Assembly (NCBI GenBank): GCA_003233295.1
Contig: QILJ01000320.1
Location: 1-6,833, forward strand
Direction of reading: 5' to 3'
Length of the DNA: 6,833 nt
Origin: Ignavibacteria bacterium
Lineage (GTDB): Bacteria; Bacteroidota; Ignavibacteria; Ignavibacteriales; Melioribacteraceae
How positions within the stretch are numbered: position 1 is the stretch's first letter; every line of letters begins with the position of its first letter. Below, piece after piece: positions 1 to 6,098 of this stretch. The notes beneath the pieces were generated by a model that was not told the origin of the DNA, did not search any database, and saw nothing but the letters and a program-made list of their open reading frames with translations. The translations under genes were made by a program, and so were the position numbers.

Positions 1-148
1 GTAAAATAGACATTGATGGAGTATTTTCTATCTGGAGATATTTATATATAATAGTATTAGAAAATAAAATAACTCTTGTAACCAATACATTCTATTTGGA
101 TTACAACTAATACTTAAGGTTATTTTAATTAAACAACTTTAATAAAAT

Positions 149-155
149 AGGAGAA
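149..155 (+). promoter_or_regulatory. Strong Shine-Dalgarno site of the tetraheme cytochrome gene
   Basis: AGGAGAA lies 6 bases before the ATG at 162, with 8 bases between AGGAG and the start codon. This is near-ideal spacing and fixes the start. It is the best ribosome binding site in the window. Most other genes here have no clear Shine-Dalgarno sequence, so this gene may be translated more strongly than its neighbours. Confidence 0.75.
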
Positions 156-161
156 GTAAAA

Positions 162-773
162 ATGAAAAAGCTAATCGCAATTATGGTTGTGTTCTTTTTC
201 GCAGGAACCAGTTTTGCACAAAATATTAGTGGATCGGCGCATGATTTTAGTGGTAAAACATGGAACAATACCGGTGAAATTTGTGTAACATGTCACACAC
301 CTCATCAAGCTGATATTTCTGTTGTTGATGCTCCTCTTTGGAATCACGAAGTAACAGCTGCTACATTTCAACCTTACACTAGCGGTACACTTGATGCTAC
401 TGTAGGAAATCCAGATGGTTCGTCAAAACTTTGCTTAAGCTGCCATGATGGCACGGTAGCTATTGATAACTTTGGTGGAAGGACCAACGGAAGTAAATTC
501 GTCACTGGAGATCATAAAATCGGTACTGATCTACGTAACGATCACCCGGTTTCTTTTGTATATAATGCAACTTTAGCAACTACTGACGGTGGTTTATACA
601 ACCCGATTACTGAAAGTTCAGGTTTAGGTGGGACTATTGATGCGGATATGTTGATTAGTAATAAATTGCAATGTGCATCATGCCATGATGTTCACAATGG
701 TTCAGGTGTAGATGATTTATTAGTTAAATCGAATAATAAAAGCGCACTTTGTTTAACATGCCATAACAAATAA
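162..773 (+). CDS. Secreted tetraheme c-type cytochrome
   Basis: A 203-residue exported cytochrome with four CXXCH heme-attachment motifs at residues 41-45 (CVTCH), 91-95 (CLSCH), 171-175 (CASCH) and 197-201 (CLTCH), the last almost at the C-terminus. Residues 1-19 form a classical Sec signal peptide ending TSFA before Q20, with no lipobox, so the mature protein should be soluble in the periplasm or outside the cell. Six further histidines (27, 48, 62, 118, 128, 178) can act as second axial ligands, consistent with bis-His hemes. The gene stands alone between its own ribosome binding site and a strong terminator, yet a paralogue with one more heme closes the operon downstream (6099-6761). The proteins share HDFSG, the CHTPH context, PLWNHE, a conserved block around CLSCHDGTVA, and SGLGGTID. 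I infer an electron carrier, possibly a polymerising OmcE-like extracellular cytochrome. The family function is not established from sequence alone. Confidence 0.95.
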   Translation: MKKLIAIMVVFFFAGTSFAQNISGSAHDFSGKTWNNTGEICVTCHTPHQADISVVDAPLWNHEVTAATFQPYTSGTLDATVGNPDGSSKLCLSCHDGTVAIDNFGGRTNGSKFVTGDHKIGTDLRNDHPVSFVYNATLATTDGGLYNPITESSGLGGTIDADMLISNKLQCASCHDVHNGSGVDDLLVKSNNKSALCLTCHNK

Positions 774-793
774 TAAGCAATAGACCAGACTTT

Positions 794-834
794 AAAACTT
801 CTGAGTAGTCGATACTACTCAGAAGTTTTTTTTT
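794..834 (+). terminator. Strong Rho-independent terminator after the tetraheme gene
   Basis: A 16-bp perfect stem (794-809 pairing with 814-829) closes over a 4-base CGAT loop and is followed by an unbroken run of Ts (826-834), the first four of which are also in the stem. The core arms read CTTCTGAGTAGT and ACTACTCAGAAG. It begins about 20 bases after the stop codon at 773, so it should end the tetraheme transcript and separate it from the downstream operon. Confidence 0.93.
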
Positions 835-943
835 GCCATTTTGTTTTCGTAGCAATAATACAAAATTAGAATCGAATTCATACTTAAAGCGGTATGATTT
901 TTGACTTATTTATGATTATAAATATTTAAGACTTTGGAGAGAA

Positions 944-1037
944 AAACCTCCAAGGTTTTTTCAAGTTATTAGTGTTGTATTGATTACATGACTACTGAAT
1001 TGATTTGGTCTTTCAATGAGCAAAACCTTGGAGGTTT
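944..1037. repeat. Inverted palindromic repeat pair, REP/MITE-like
   Basis: AAACCTCCAAGGTTTT (944-959) and its exact reverse complement AAAACCTTGGAGGTTT (1022-1037) are separated by 62 bases. Each copy is itself an imperfect palindrome (AAACCT, 3 bases, AGGTTT), so each arm can also fold alone. A further segment at 928-939 (AAGACTTTGGAG) pairs with 948-959 at all 12 positions, two of them G-U. That gives an alternative hairpin with an 8-base loop and a six-T run at 956-961, which resembles a weak terminator. As I recall, short palindromes of this AACCT/AGGTT type are scattered in many Bacteroidota-group genomes, sometimes near IS200-like transposases. No transposase is present here. It could instead be a transcript-folding element in the operon leader. 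Confidence 0.7.
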
Positions 1038-1060
1038 AAAAATTTTAAAAACGATCTTTT

Positions 1061-1068
1061 TATATTTG
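1061..1068 (+). promoter_or_regulatory. Candidate Bacteroidota-type -7 promoter element of the operon
   Basis: TATATTTG matches the TAnnTTTG consensus used by the primary sigma factor of Bacteroidota. A start site a few bases downstream would give a leader of roughly 45 bases before the ATG at 1121. The matching -33 element (TTG or TTTG) is poor: the best candidate is TTTA at 1035-1038, 22 bases upstream and inside the right arm of the inverted repeat. In such AT-rich DNA a match of this length is expected by chance fairly often, and the host phylum is itself inferred, so confidence is low. Confidence 0.3.
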
Positions 1069-1120
1069 TTCAATCTTCATTAAATTAAATGTAGATTATT
1101 AACTCTCTTTATAATAAAAC

Positions 1121-2209
1121 ATGGTTCAATTTATGAATGTTAACACCAAATACATCTCAGTTTTTTTAATCTTTATTTTATTAATAATTACAAGCTGCTC
1201 AAGCGATATTACAAAGCAAAACACCGAGGTAATTATTTATCCAGCTCCACCGGACACAGCGCGGATTCAATACTTAACAAAATTCAGCAACTCGCTTGAT
1301 GTTACAGGTGGACAATCCTCTTTTATGGAGTATATTGCAGGTGAAGGGGAAGAAGGAAATCCAATAATAAAACCTTACGGCATTAAAATATATAAGGGGA
1401 AAATTTATATCTGCGATACAATACTCGGCGGTTTGGAAATTATTGATCTTAATGAACATACATTTGAATATTTTCAGCCAAAAGGTTTCGGTACAATAAA
1501 AAAACCAATAAATGTGGATATAGATAACAACGGTAATATCTATGTAGCTGATGCTGAAAGAAGAGAAGTAGTTGTCTTTGATAAAGAACTGAATTATTTA
1601 GATAGTTTTGGAAATCCTGCAGAATTAAAACCCACCGATGTTTTCTATCACGACAGCAAATTATTTGTAGCCAATATGCTGAACCATAGAATTGAAGTTT
1701 ATGATACTGCTAATTATAAACATCTTTATGATCTTCCCGATTCAAATTACCAATATGGCGACCCCGGTTATCTGAATTCGCCTACTAATATCTTTGTGAC
1801 CGATAGCTTGTTGTATGTGAGTGATTTCGGAGCCTTCAAAATTAAAATTTTCAATCTTAAAGGTGAGTTTATTGATACAGTTGGGAGTTATGGCAAAGGA
1901 CTAGGACAATTTGTACGCCCTAAAGGAATTGCGGTTGATAAAGAGGGCAGGCTTTACGTAGTTGATGCTGGTTTCGAGAATGTTCAGATCTTTGATAAAA
2001 AGGGAAATTTATTAATGTTCTTCGGAGGGACATACAATGGTCCGGGTGGTATGTGGCTGCCGGCAAAAGTAATTATTGATTATGATAATCTTAAATACTT
2101 TCAAAAATATGTGGATGATCGTTTTAATTTGAAATATTTGATCTTTGTGACCAACCAGTATGGACCAGATAAAATCAATGTTTACGGATATGTAGAATAT
2201 AAGAAATAA
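1121..2209 (+). CDS. NHL-repeat six-bladed beta-propeller lipoprotein
   Basis: A 362-residue outer-membrane or periplasmic lipoprotein. A hydrophobic signal segment (about residues 11-22) leads to lipobox ITSC with the lipid-bearing Cys at 26. The sequence YPAPPDTARIQYL (40-52) is the entry segment I associate with NHL proteins encoded beside multiheme cytochromes. About six propeller blades follow, near 85-110, 128-160, 171-195, 220-247, 265-295 and 312-357, with typical signatures such as GNIYVADAERREVVVFD and GRLYVVDAGFENVQIFD. The protein carries no heme motif. It opens the operon, two bases before the pentaheme lipoprotein gene. Propellers of this class usually mediate protein-protein contacts, so an assembly, docking or secretion-partner role for the cytochromes is inferred; no enzymatic site is visible. 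There is no clear Shine-Dalgarno sequence, and ATG at 1133 (Met5) is an equally possible start that keeps the signal peptide intact. Confidence 0.93.
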   Translation: MVQFMNVNTKYISVFLIFILLIITSCSSDITKQNTEVIIYPAPPDTARIQYLTKFSNSLDVTGGQSSFMEYIAGEGEEGNPIIKPYGIKIYKGKIYICDTILGGLEIIDLNEHTFEYFQPKGFGTIKKPINVDIDNNGNIYVADAERREVVVFDKELNYLDSFGNPAELKPTDVFYHDSKLFVANMLNHRIEVYDTANYKHLYDLPDSNYQYGDPGYLNSPTNIFVTDSLLYVSDFGAFKIKIFNLKGEFIDTVGSYGKGLGQFVRPKGIAVDKEGRLYVVDAGFENVQIFDKKGNLLMFFGGTYNGPGGMWLPAKVIIDYDNLKYFQKYVDDRFNLKYLIFVTNQYGPDKINVYGYVEYKK

Positions 2210-2211
2210 TA

Positions 2212-2781
2212 ATGGCTACTTCGTTAAATAGAAAAATTGCTGCACTGCTTATTGGTCTTGCATTCTTAATTTCTGCATGCAGCAGTTCAAACTATGATAT
2301 TCTTTCTTTCTTCTTTGACGGGGTACCTAATCCTAATAAACAAGAAATAGAGATTAAAAATAACAATCTAGATTCTTCAAAAGTTAAAATGAGGGAAGAT
2401 ATTTTGAAGAGCGCAAATTCAAAGCTAGTATTTCATGGTCCGTATCGTGCAAAATTGTGTAGTGATTGTCATAATGTAGATCAAGGCTTCAAACTTATAA
2501 AAAAACAACCCAAATTATGTTATCAATGCCATGACAACTTTCAAAAAGAAGCAAAATTTATACACGGTCCGGTTGCCGCAGGTTACTGTACGAAATGCCA
2601 TCATCCACATCGAAGTAAAAACAAAAACTTACTTCTTGAAACCGGGCAAAAACTATGTTTTAAGTGTCATACAGAAAACGATATAAAAGCAGATGAAGAT
2701 CATCCTGATATTGAAGGTGAGAATTGTGTTGATTGTCATGATCCGCATGGTAATGATGAACAATATTTTTTACGATTATGA
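2212..2781 (+). CDS. Pentaheme doubled-CXXCH cytochrome c lipoprotein
   Basis: A 189-residue lipoprotein with lipobox ISAC (lipid-bearing Cys 23) and five CXXCH motifs at residues 83-87, 103-107, 126-130, 149-153 and 172-176. They follow the doubled-CXXCH pattern: a CxxCHxPH site, then S-N-x-x-L-L, then LCFxCH. The third and fourth hemes, preceded by HGPVAAG, closely match repeat units of the large cytochrome encoded at 4797-6092 (HGPAVSG), so the two proteins are related and this one looks like a short version. Between the lipid anchor and the hemes lies LSFFFDGVPNP (31-41), a segment I recall from other membrane-tethered multiheme cytochromes, followed by a charged spacer of about 40 residues. 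The stop codon overlaps the barrel start by four bases (ATGA), implying translational coupling. A role on one face of an outer-membrane conduit is inferred; whether it faces the periplasm or the outside cannot be told. Confidence 0.94.
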   Translation: MATSLNRKIAALLIGLAFLISACSSSNYDILSFFFDGVPNPNKQEIEIKNNNLDSSKVKMREDILKSANSKLVFHGPYRAKLCSDCHNVDQGFKLIKKQPKLCYQCHDNFQKEAKFIHGPVAAGYCTKCHHPHRSKNKNLLLETGQKLCFKCHTENDIKADEDHPDIEGENCVDCHDPHGNDEQYFLRL

Positions 2782-4784
2782 ACTTAATAGATACATCAAA
2801 ATATCGAAAAATAATTTTCAGCATTTACTTTGCCGTGCTATTTTTTAATATGATGTTGATGACAACAAAAATATATCCGCGCGGTAATGGTAGTTATAAT
2901 GGATATTCATTTTGGAACTTAAACTATGTACGCGGTTATATTGGATTGGAGAGTAATTATTATTATCTAAATACTACACTTGGTACCGGATTTAATGAAA
3001 AGCAGAAGAGTTCCCAATTCAACGGTTCGTTTTCTTTGGATACTAAAAGTAGCATTGTTCATCCTAATTTTCTTGAGTTGGAGTTAAATGCATTATTCAG
3101 GCCTGGTACACGAAATGATAATTTTATTGTAGCTCCCGACCAAGCTGCCGTTACTACGGCAGAGAGAATTGGTTTTAGAACTAATCTATTTAAGCAAAGA
3201 CCATTAAACGCGAGTTTTTATTTTAACTACGATCATTCTTTCGTACGGAGAGATTTCGCAACAAATATTGAGAATTTCAGAAAAAATGTTGGGGCTTTCG
3301 TTTATTTCAGAAGCTATTTTGCAAACTTTAATTTCAATTATAACTATGATGACTGGCTTCAGGACGAATTGGATCTGAAGCGATTTTATGCATCAAAGAT
3401 CCACAATTTCAGAACAGATATTACGCAGTCCTTCGGTAAAAATTATGATAACAAACTAACTTTGAGTTACGGCGATTATTATAGAAAATATTCGTACAAT
3501 GATTTAATAATTGCAAACAAAGTATTTGATGCTAATTTAAATACAAAATTCCTACTAGAAATGTTTGTCCCGGTACGATACTATTCTCTTATCTCATACA
3601 ACAAACAAGTCGGTTATGACAACAGAAATAAATTCGATGTTGATCAATCTCTTTTTACGCAGTTTCCTTATAACTTTAAATTTAATGCCGGCTACAATTA
3701 TAATTACTTAAAAGTTGACATGTTTACGTCAGATATCAATAAGGTGAATTTTGCACTTAATCATCAATTGTATAGTAGTTTGAATACATTTATCAATTTC
3801 GAATTGACAAATTATAAACAGCATTTATACAACGAAAAAACTGATGAATTTAAAATTGGATTTGATTATACAAAAAATATTCCTTACGGAAATTTTAAAT
3901 TATCGTACAGTTATTCACAATACAGAAGATCGACCGAGAGTAATACAAATGTAAATGTTGTGTATAGTGAACCTCACAAATTAACTGATGGTGAAATTGA
4001 ATTACTTAATAATCCAAATGTATTTAAAAATTCAATTGTTATTACGGATGAGAAAAATATAATAGTATTTCAAGAAGGATTCGATTACGAAATAATTGAT
4101 TATGGAGAGTTTTTTGAGATCAGAAGAATACCAGGCGGACAGATACCAAACAACGGAATAGTACTTGTCAATTACAGTTTTTTGATGGATAATTCATACA
4201 AATTTACTTCACCGAATCATCATTTTATGGTTGGGTTAAATTTATTTGACAACTTCGTCCAGTTTTCTTATTCCGGTGTTGAAATTAATTTCAATAATTT
4301 GGAAAATGTTAGATATATAGTACTGAAATGGGTTTCGCAGAGAATTTTGGCATTAACATTTAATTACGCTGGTTTTAAGACCGGTATGGAGTTCAACTCA
4401 TTTAAAAGCAATATAGTACCCTATGAATCAGTAAGATATTTTGGACAATATGATTATTTGCTTGAGGGAACTGCACTGTTTTCTTTAATAGCAAATTATA
4501 AGACTTTGTATTTAACACAGCAATTTCAGAGACAAAATTATGCAGATGTTGTAGGAAGAGTAATGTTTTTCTTAGGCTGGCAATCCAAGCTATTGGTTGA
4601 GGGAAGCTACAGATTTCAAGAAGGAATCGGAATTGATCTGGACTTACTTAAATTCAAAACAGAGTACCAACTAAATTTCCGCGCTACACAAATTGCCGTT
4701 GGAGTGGAGCTTTTTGATCGAACATATATACAGGAAACAAGACAATACATGAACGGATATATATCATTACAACGAAACTTTTAA
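2778..4784 (+). CDS. Large outer-membrane beta-barrel, putative conduit porin
   Basis: A 668-residue protein rich in Tyr, Phe and Asn with alternating amphipathic strands throughout, as in outer-membrane barrels. A hydrophobic export segment spans about residues 12-28, without a clear AxA cleavage site. The protein ends in YISLQRNF, a terminal-Phe beta-signal of the type recognised by the BAM complex. The size is close to that of MtrB-like conduit porins (about 26-28 strands in known members), but I see no MtrB-specific motif. I find no cysteine anywhere, so the N-terminal CXXC of some MtrB proteins is absent and it binds no c-type heme. Residues about 415-467 form a non-barrel-looking insert containing SIVITDEKN, EGFDYEI and IRRIPGGQIPNNG. 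Its start overlaps the pentaheme lipoprotein stop by four bases and a 13-to-15-heme cytochrome follows 12 bases later, so it is most likely the sheath of a porin-cytochrome complex. The role is inferred from context; no specific barrel family is recognised. Confidence 0.9.
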   Translation: MNLIDTSKYRKIIFSIYFAVLFFNMMLMTTKIYPRGNGSYNGYSFWNLNYVRGYIGLESNYYYLNTTLGTGFNEKQKSSQFNGSFSLDTKSSIVHPNFLELELNALFRPGTRNDNFIVAPDQAAVTTAERIGFRTNLFKQRPLNASFYFNYDHSFVRRDFATNIENFRKNVGAFVYFRSYFANFNFNYNYDDWLQDELDLKRFYASKIHNFRTDITQSFGKNYDNKLTLSYGDYYRKYSYNDLIIANKVFDANLNTKFLLEMFVPVRYYSLISYNKQVGYDNRNKFDVDQSLFTQFPYNFKFNAGYNYNYLKVDMFTSDINKVNFALNHQLYSSLNTFINFELTNYKQHLYNEKTDEFKIGFDYTKNIPYGNFKLSYSYSQYRRSTESNTNVNVVYSEPHKLTDGEIELLNNPNVFKNSIVITDEKNIIVFQEGFDYEIIDYGEFFEIRRIPGGQIPNNGIVLVNYSFLMDNSYKFTSPNHHFMVGLNLFDNFVQFSYSGVEINFNNLENVRYIVLKWVSQRILALTFNYAGFKTGMEFNSFKSNIVPYESVRYFGQYDYLLEGTALFSLIANYKTLYLTQQFQRQNYADVVGRVMFFLGWQSKLLVEGSYRFQEGIGIDLDLLKFKTEYQLNFRATQIAVGVELFDRTYIQETRQYMNGYISLQRNF

Positions 4785-4785
4785 C

Positions 4786-4790
4786 GAGGA
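4786..4790 (+). promoter_or_regulatory. Shine-Dalgarno site of the large multiheme cytochrome
   Basis: GAGGA sits in the 12-base gap after the barrel stop codon, six bases before the ATG at 4797. It is the only clear Shine-Dalgarno site inside the operon and supports that start. Confidence 0.65.
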
Positions 4791-4796
4791 ATACAA

Positions 4797-6092
4797 ATGA
4801 AACTTCAAATTATTCTTGTTATTCTATTGACCATTATCGCTTATCCTCTGAAAGCACAAAGCGAACAAAACTGCCTGTCAGCTGGGTGTCATGATACTTT
4901 TATGAAAGCGAAAAATATCCATCCAGCACTTGAGGATGGATGCGAATCATGCCACGATCAAATTTCTCAAAACCATCCTAAAGGGAAAGGAAATGAATTC
5001 AAACTGACTGAAGATAAAAGCGAATTATGTTTTGACTGTCACGATGAACCTGACGAAAAATTAATGACACACGAAGCATTTGCCGGCGGTGAATGCATTT
5101 CTTGTCACTCTCCGCATAGTTCAAATAATCCATCATTATTGAAGTCGGGAAATGTTGGTGAGTTATGTGCTAAATGCCACGATGTTATTAACAAAGAGAA
5201 TATGGTTAAGCATGGTCCAGCAGTAAGCGGTCAATGTAATGTTTGCCATGAGCCGCATCAATCGGCAAACACAGCCTTACTGAAAGAAGAACCTCCGCAA
5301 CTTTGTTTCAACTGTCACGAAAGTAATAAGGAGATGTTAAAACTCCCTACCGTTCATGGGGCATACGAAGGGAGCTGCACCGAATGTCACAATCCCCATG
5401 ATTCAAAGTATGAATTTCTTGTAAAGGAAGCGATACCAAATCTTTGCTTGGAATGTCACGATGATATGGGAGAAGAATTTAAGAGTGCAAAAGTTGTCCA
5501 TAAAATTATTAACCAGGATAAAAGCTGTACTTCATGCCATTCGCCCCATGCTTCGAAAACTGAAACATTATTACTAAAAGAAGGTAAAGACCTTTGTTTT
5601 TCATGTCATAATAAAGAATATAAAGACGAAGATAGAACGCTAGCAAACATCTATAAAATAGTAACAGAATCAAAATATCCACATGAAGCAGTAGCAGATG
5701 GGGATTGTACCGATTGTCATTTTCCACATTCATCAAATAATTTTTATTTGCTGAATTCAAAATTTCCATTTGGTAATTATGTAAAAGGCGCCGACCCGAA
5801 AAATTTTAGTCTTTGTTTTGAGTGTCATGAAAGTGATGCACTAAAATTAGAAAAAACAACCTCAGCAACAAATTTTAGGAATGGAAACATTAATTTGCAC
5901 TATCTCCATATCTCTAAAAATAAAGGCAGAAATTGTACTTTGTGTCATAATATTCACGGTTCTAACAATCCACATATTATAGCTGATAAGGTGCAATTTG
6001 GTAAATGGCAAATGCCGTTAAATTATAAAGCAGCAGAAAATGGCGGTTCTTGTGCGCCAGGATGTCATGGAAAATTAAAATATACTAGATAA
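4797..6092 (+). CDS. Large periplasmic or secreted multiheme cytochrome, 13 CXXCH plus two variant sites
   Basis: A 431-residue cytochrome with a Sec signal peptide (1-20, ending LKA before Q21) and no lipobox. Thirteen CXXCH motifs start at residues 49, 78, 100, 124, 147, 170, 194, 217, 244, 267, 304, 340 and 380. Two variants flank them: CX4CH at 26-32 and CX3CH at 419-424. If both bind heme the total is 15, one heme per about 27 mature residues. Most of the chain is a tandem doubled-CXXCH repeat: CxxCHxPH, S-x-N-x-x-L-L, then LCxxCH. Units start near 100, 147, 194, 244, 304 and 380, so spacing widens from 47 to 76 residues toward the C-terminus. Such heme density makes a wire-like electron path. 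Lying just after the barrel gene, it is the best candidate for the cytochrome that inserts into or docks on that porin. It is not a recognisable MtrA/DmsE decaheme protein; those have ten hemes and are shorter. The exact partner and direction of electron flow are unknown. Confidence 0.95.
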   Translation: MKLQIILVILLTIIAYPLKAQSEQNCLSAGCHDTFMKAKNIHPALEDGCESCHDQISQNHPKGKGNEFKLTEDKSELCFDCHDEPDEKLMTHEAFAGGECISCHSPHSSNNPSLLKSGNVGELCAKCHDVINKENMVKHGPAVSGQCNVCHEPHQSANTALLKEEPPQLCFNCHESNKEMLKLPTVHGAYEGSCTECHNPHDSKYEFLVKEAIPNLCLECHDDMGEEFKSAKVVHKIINQDKSCTSCHSPHASKTETLLLKEGKDLCFSCHNKEYKDEDRTLANIYKIVTESKYPHEAVADGDCTDCHFPHSSNNFYLLNSKFPFGNYVKGADPKNFSLCFECHESDALKLEKTTSATNFRNGNINLHYLHISKNKGRNCTLCHNIHGSNNPHIIADKVQFGKWQMPLNYKAAENGGSCAPGCHGKLKYTR

Positions 6093-6098
6093 ATAATT

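Larger units (their letters stand above)
774..1120. other. Intergenic region between the tetraheme gene and the five-gene operon
   Basis: These 347 bases hold no credible gene. From left to right they contain the intrinsic terminator of the upstream gene (794-834), an unremarkable AT-rich stretch, a 16-bp inverted repeat pair at 944-959 and 1022-1037 with a third partly complementary arm at 928-939, and a TAnnTTTG promoter-like element at 1061-1068. A TATAAT at 1110-1115 is too close to the ATG at 1121 to be a likely promoter unless the message is leaderless. Confidence 0.7.

Noticed and set aside
3..110. Open frame running in from the left edge (35 codons, stop at 108-110), possibly the tail of an upstream gene.
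   Set aside because: It shows no recognisable motif or domain, and an open stretch this short is common by chance across six frames. It cannot be excluded, but I cannot support it as a gene.
86..128. Promoter candidates for the tetraheme gene, such as TTTG at 95-98 with TATTTTAA at 121-128, or TATAAT at 47-52.
   Set aside because: Each matches only one element or has wrong spacing, and such strings are frequent in this AT-rich leader.
171..371. Antisense open frame opposite the tetraheme cytochrome; similar ones lie at 1274-1459 and 5509-5769.
   Set aside because: All lie wholly inside well-supported cytochrome or propeller genes on the other strand, with no ribosome binding site or domain of their own.
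1110..1115. Perfect TATAAT just before the propeller lipoprotein gene.
   Set aside because: It ends five bases before the ATG and has no -35 box at the right distance. It would require a nearly leaderless message.
2778..6092. Naming the barrel and large cytochrome mtrB and mtrA.
   Set aside because: The cytochrome has 13-15 hemes in doubled-CXXCH units rather than a decaheme MtrA/DmsE layout, and the barrel has no cysteine and no recognisable MtrB motif. The resemblance is functional context only.
4797..6092. Repeated CxxCH spacing read as a CRISPR-like or DNA-level tandem array.
   Set aside because: The periodicity is at protein level (heme units); the DNA of the units has diverged and there are no uniform repeats and spacers.
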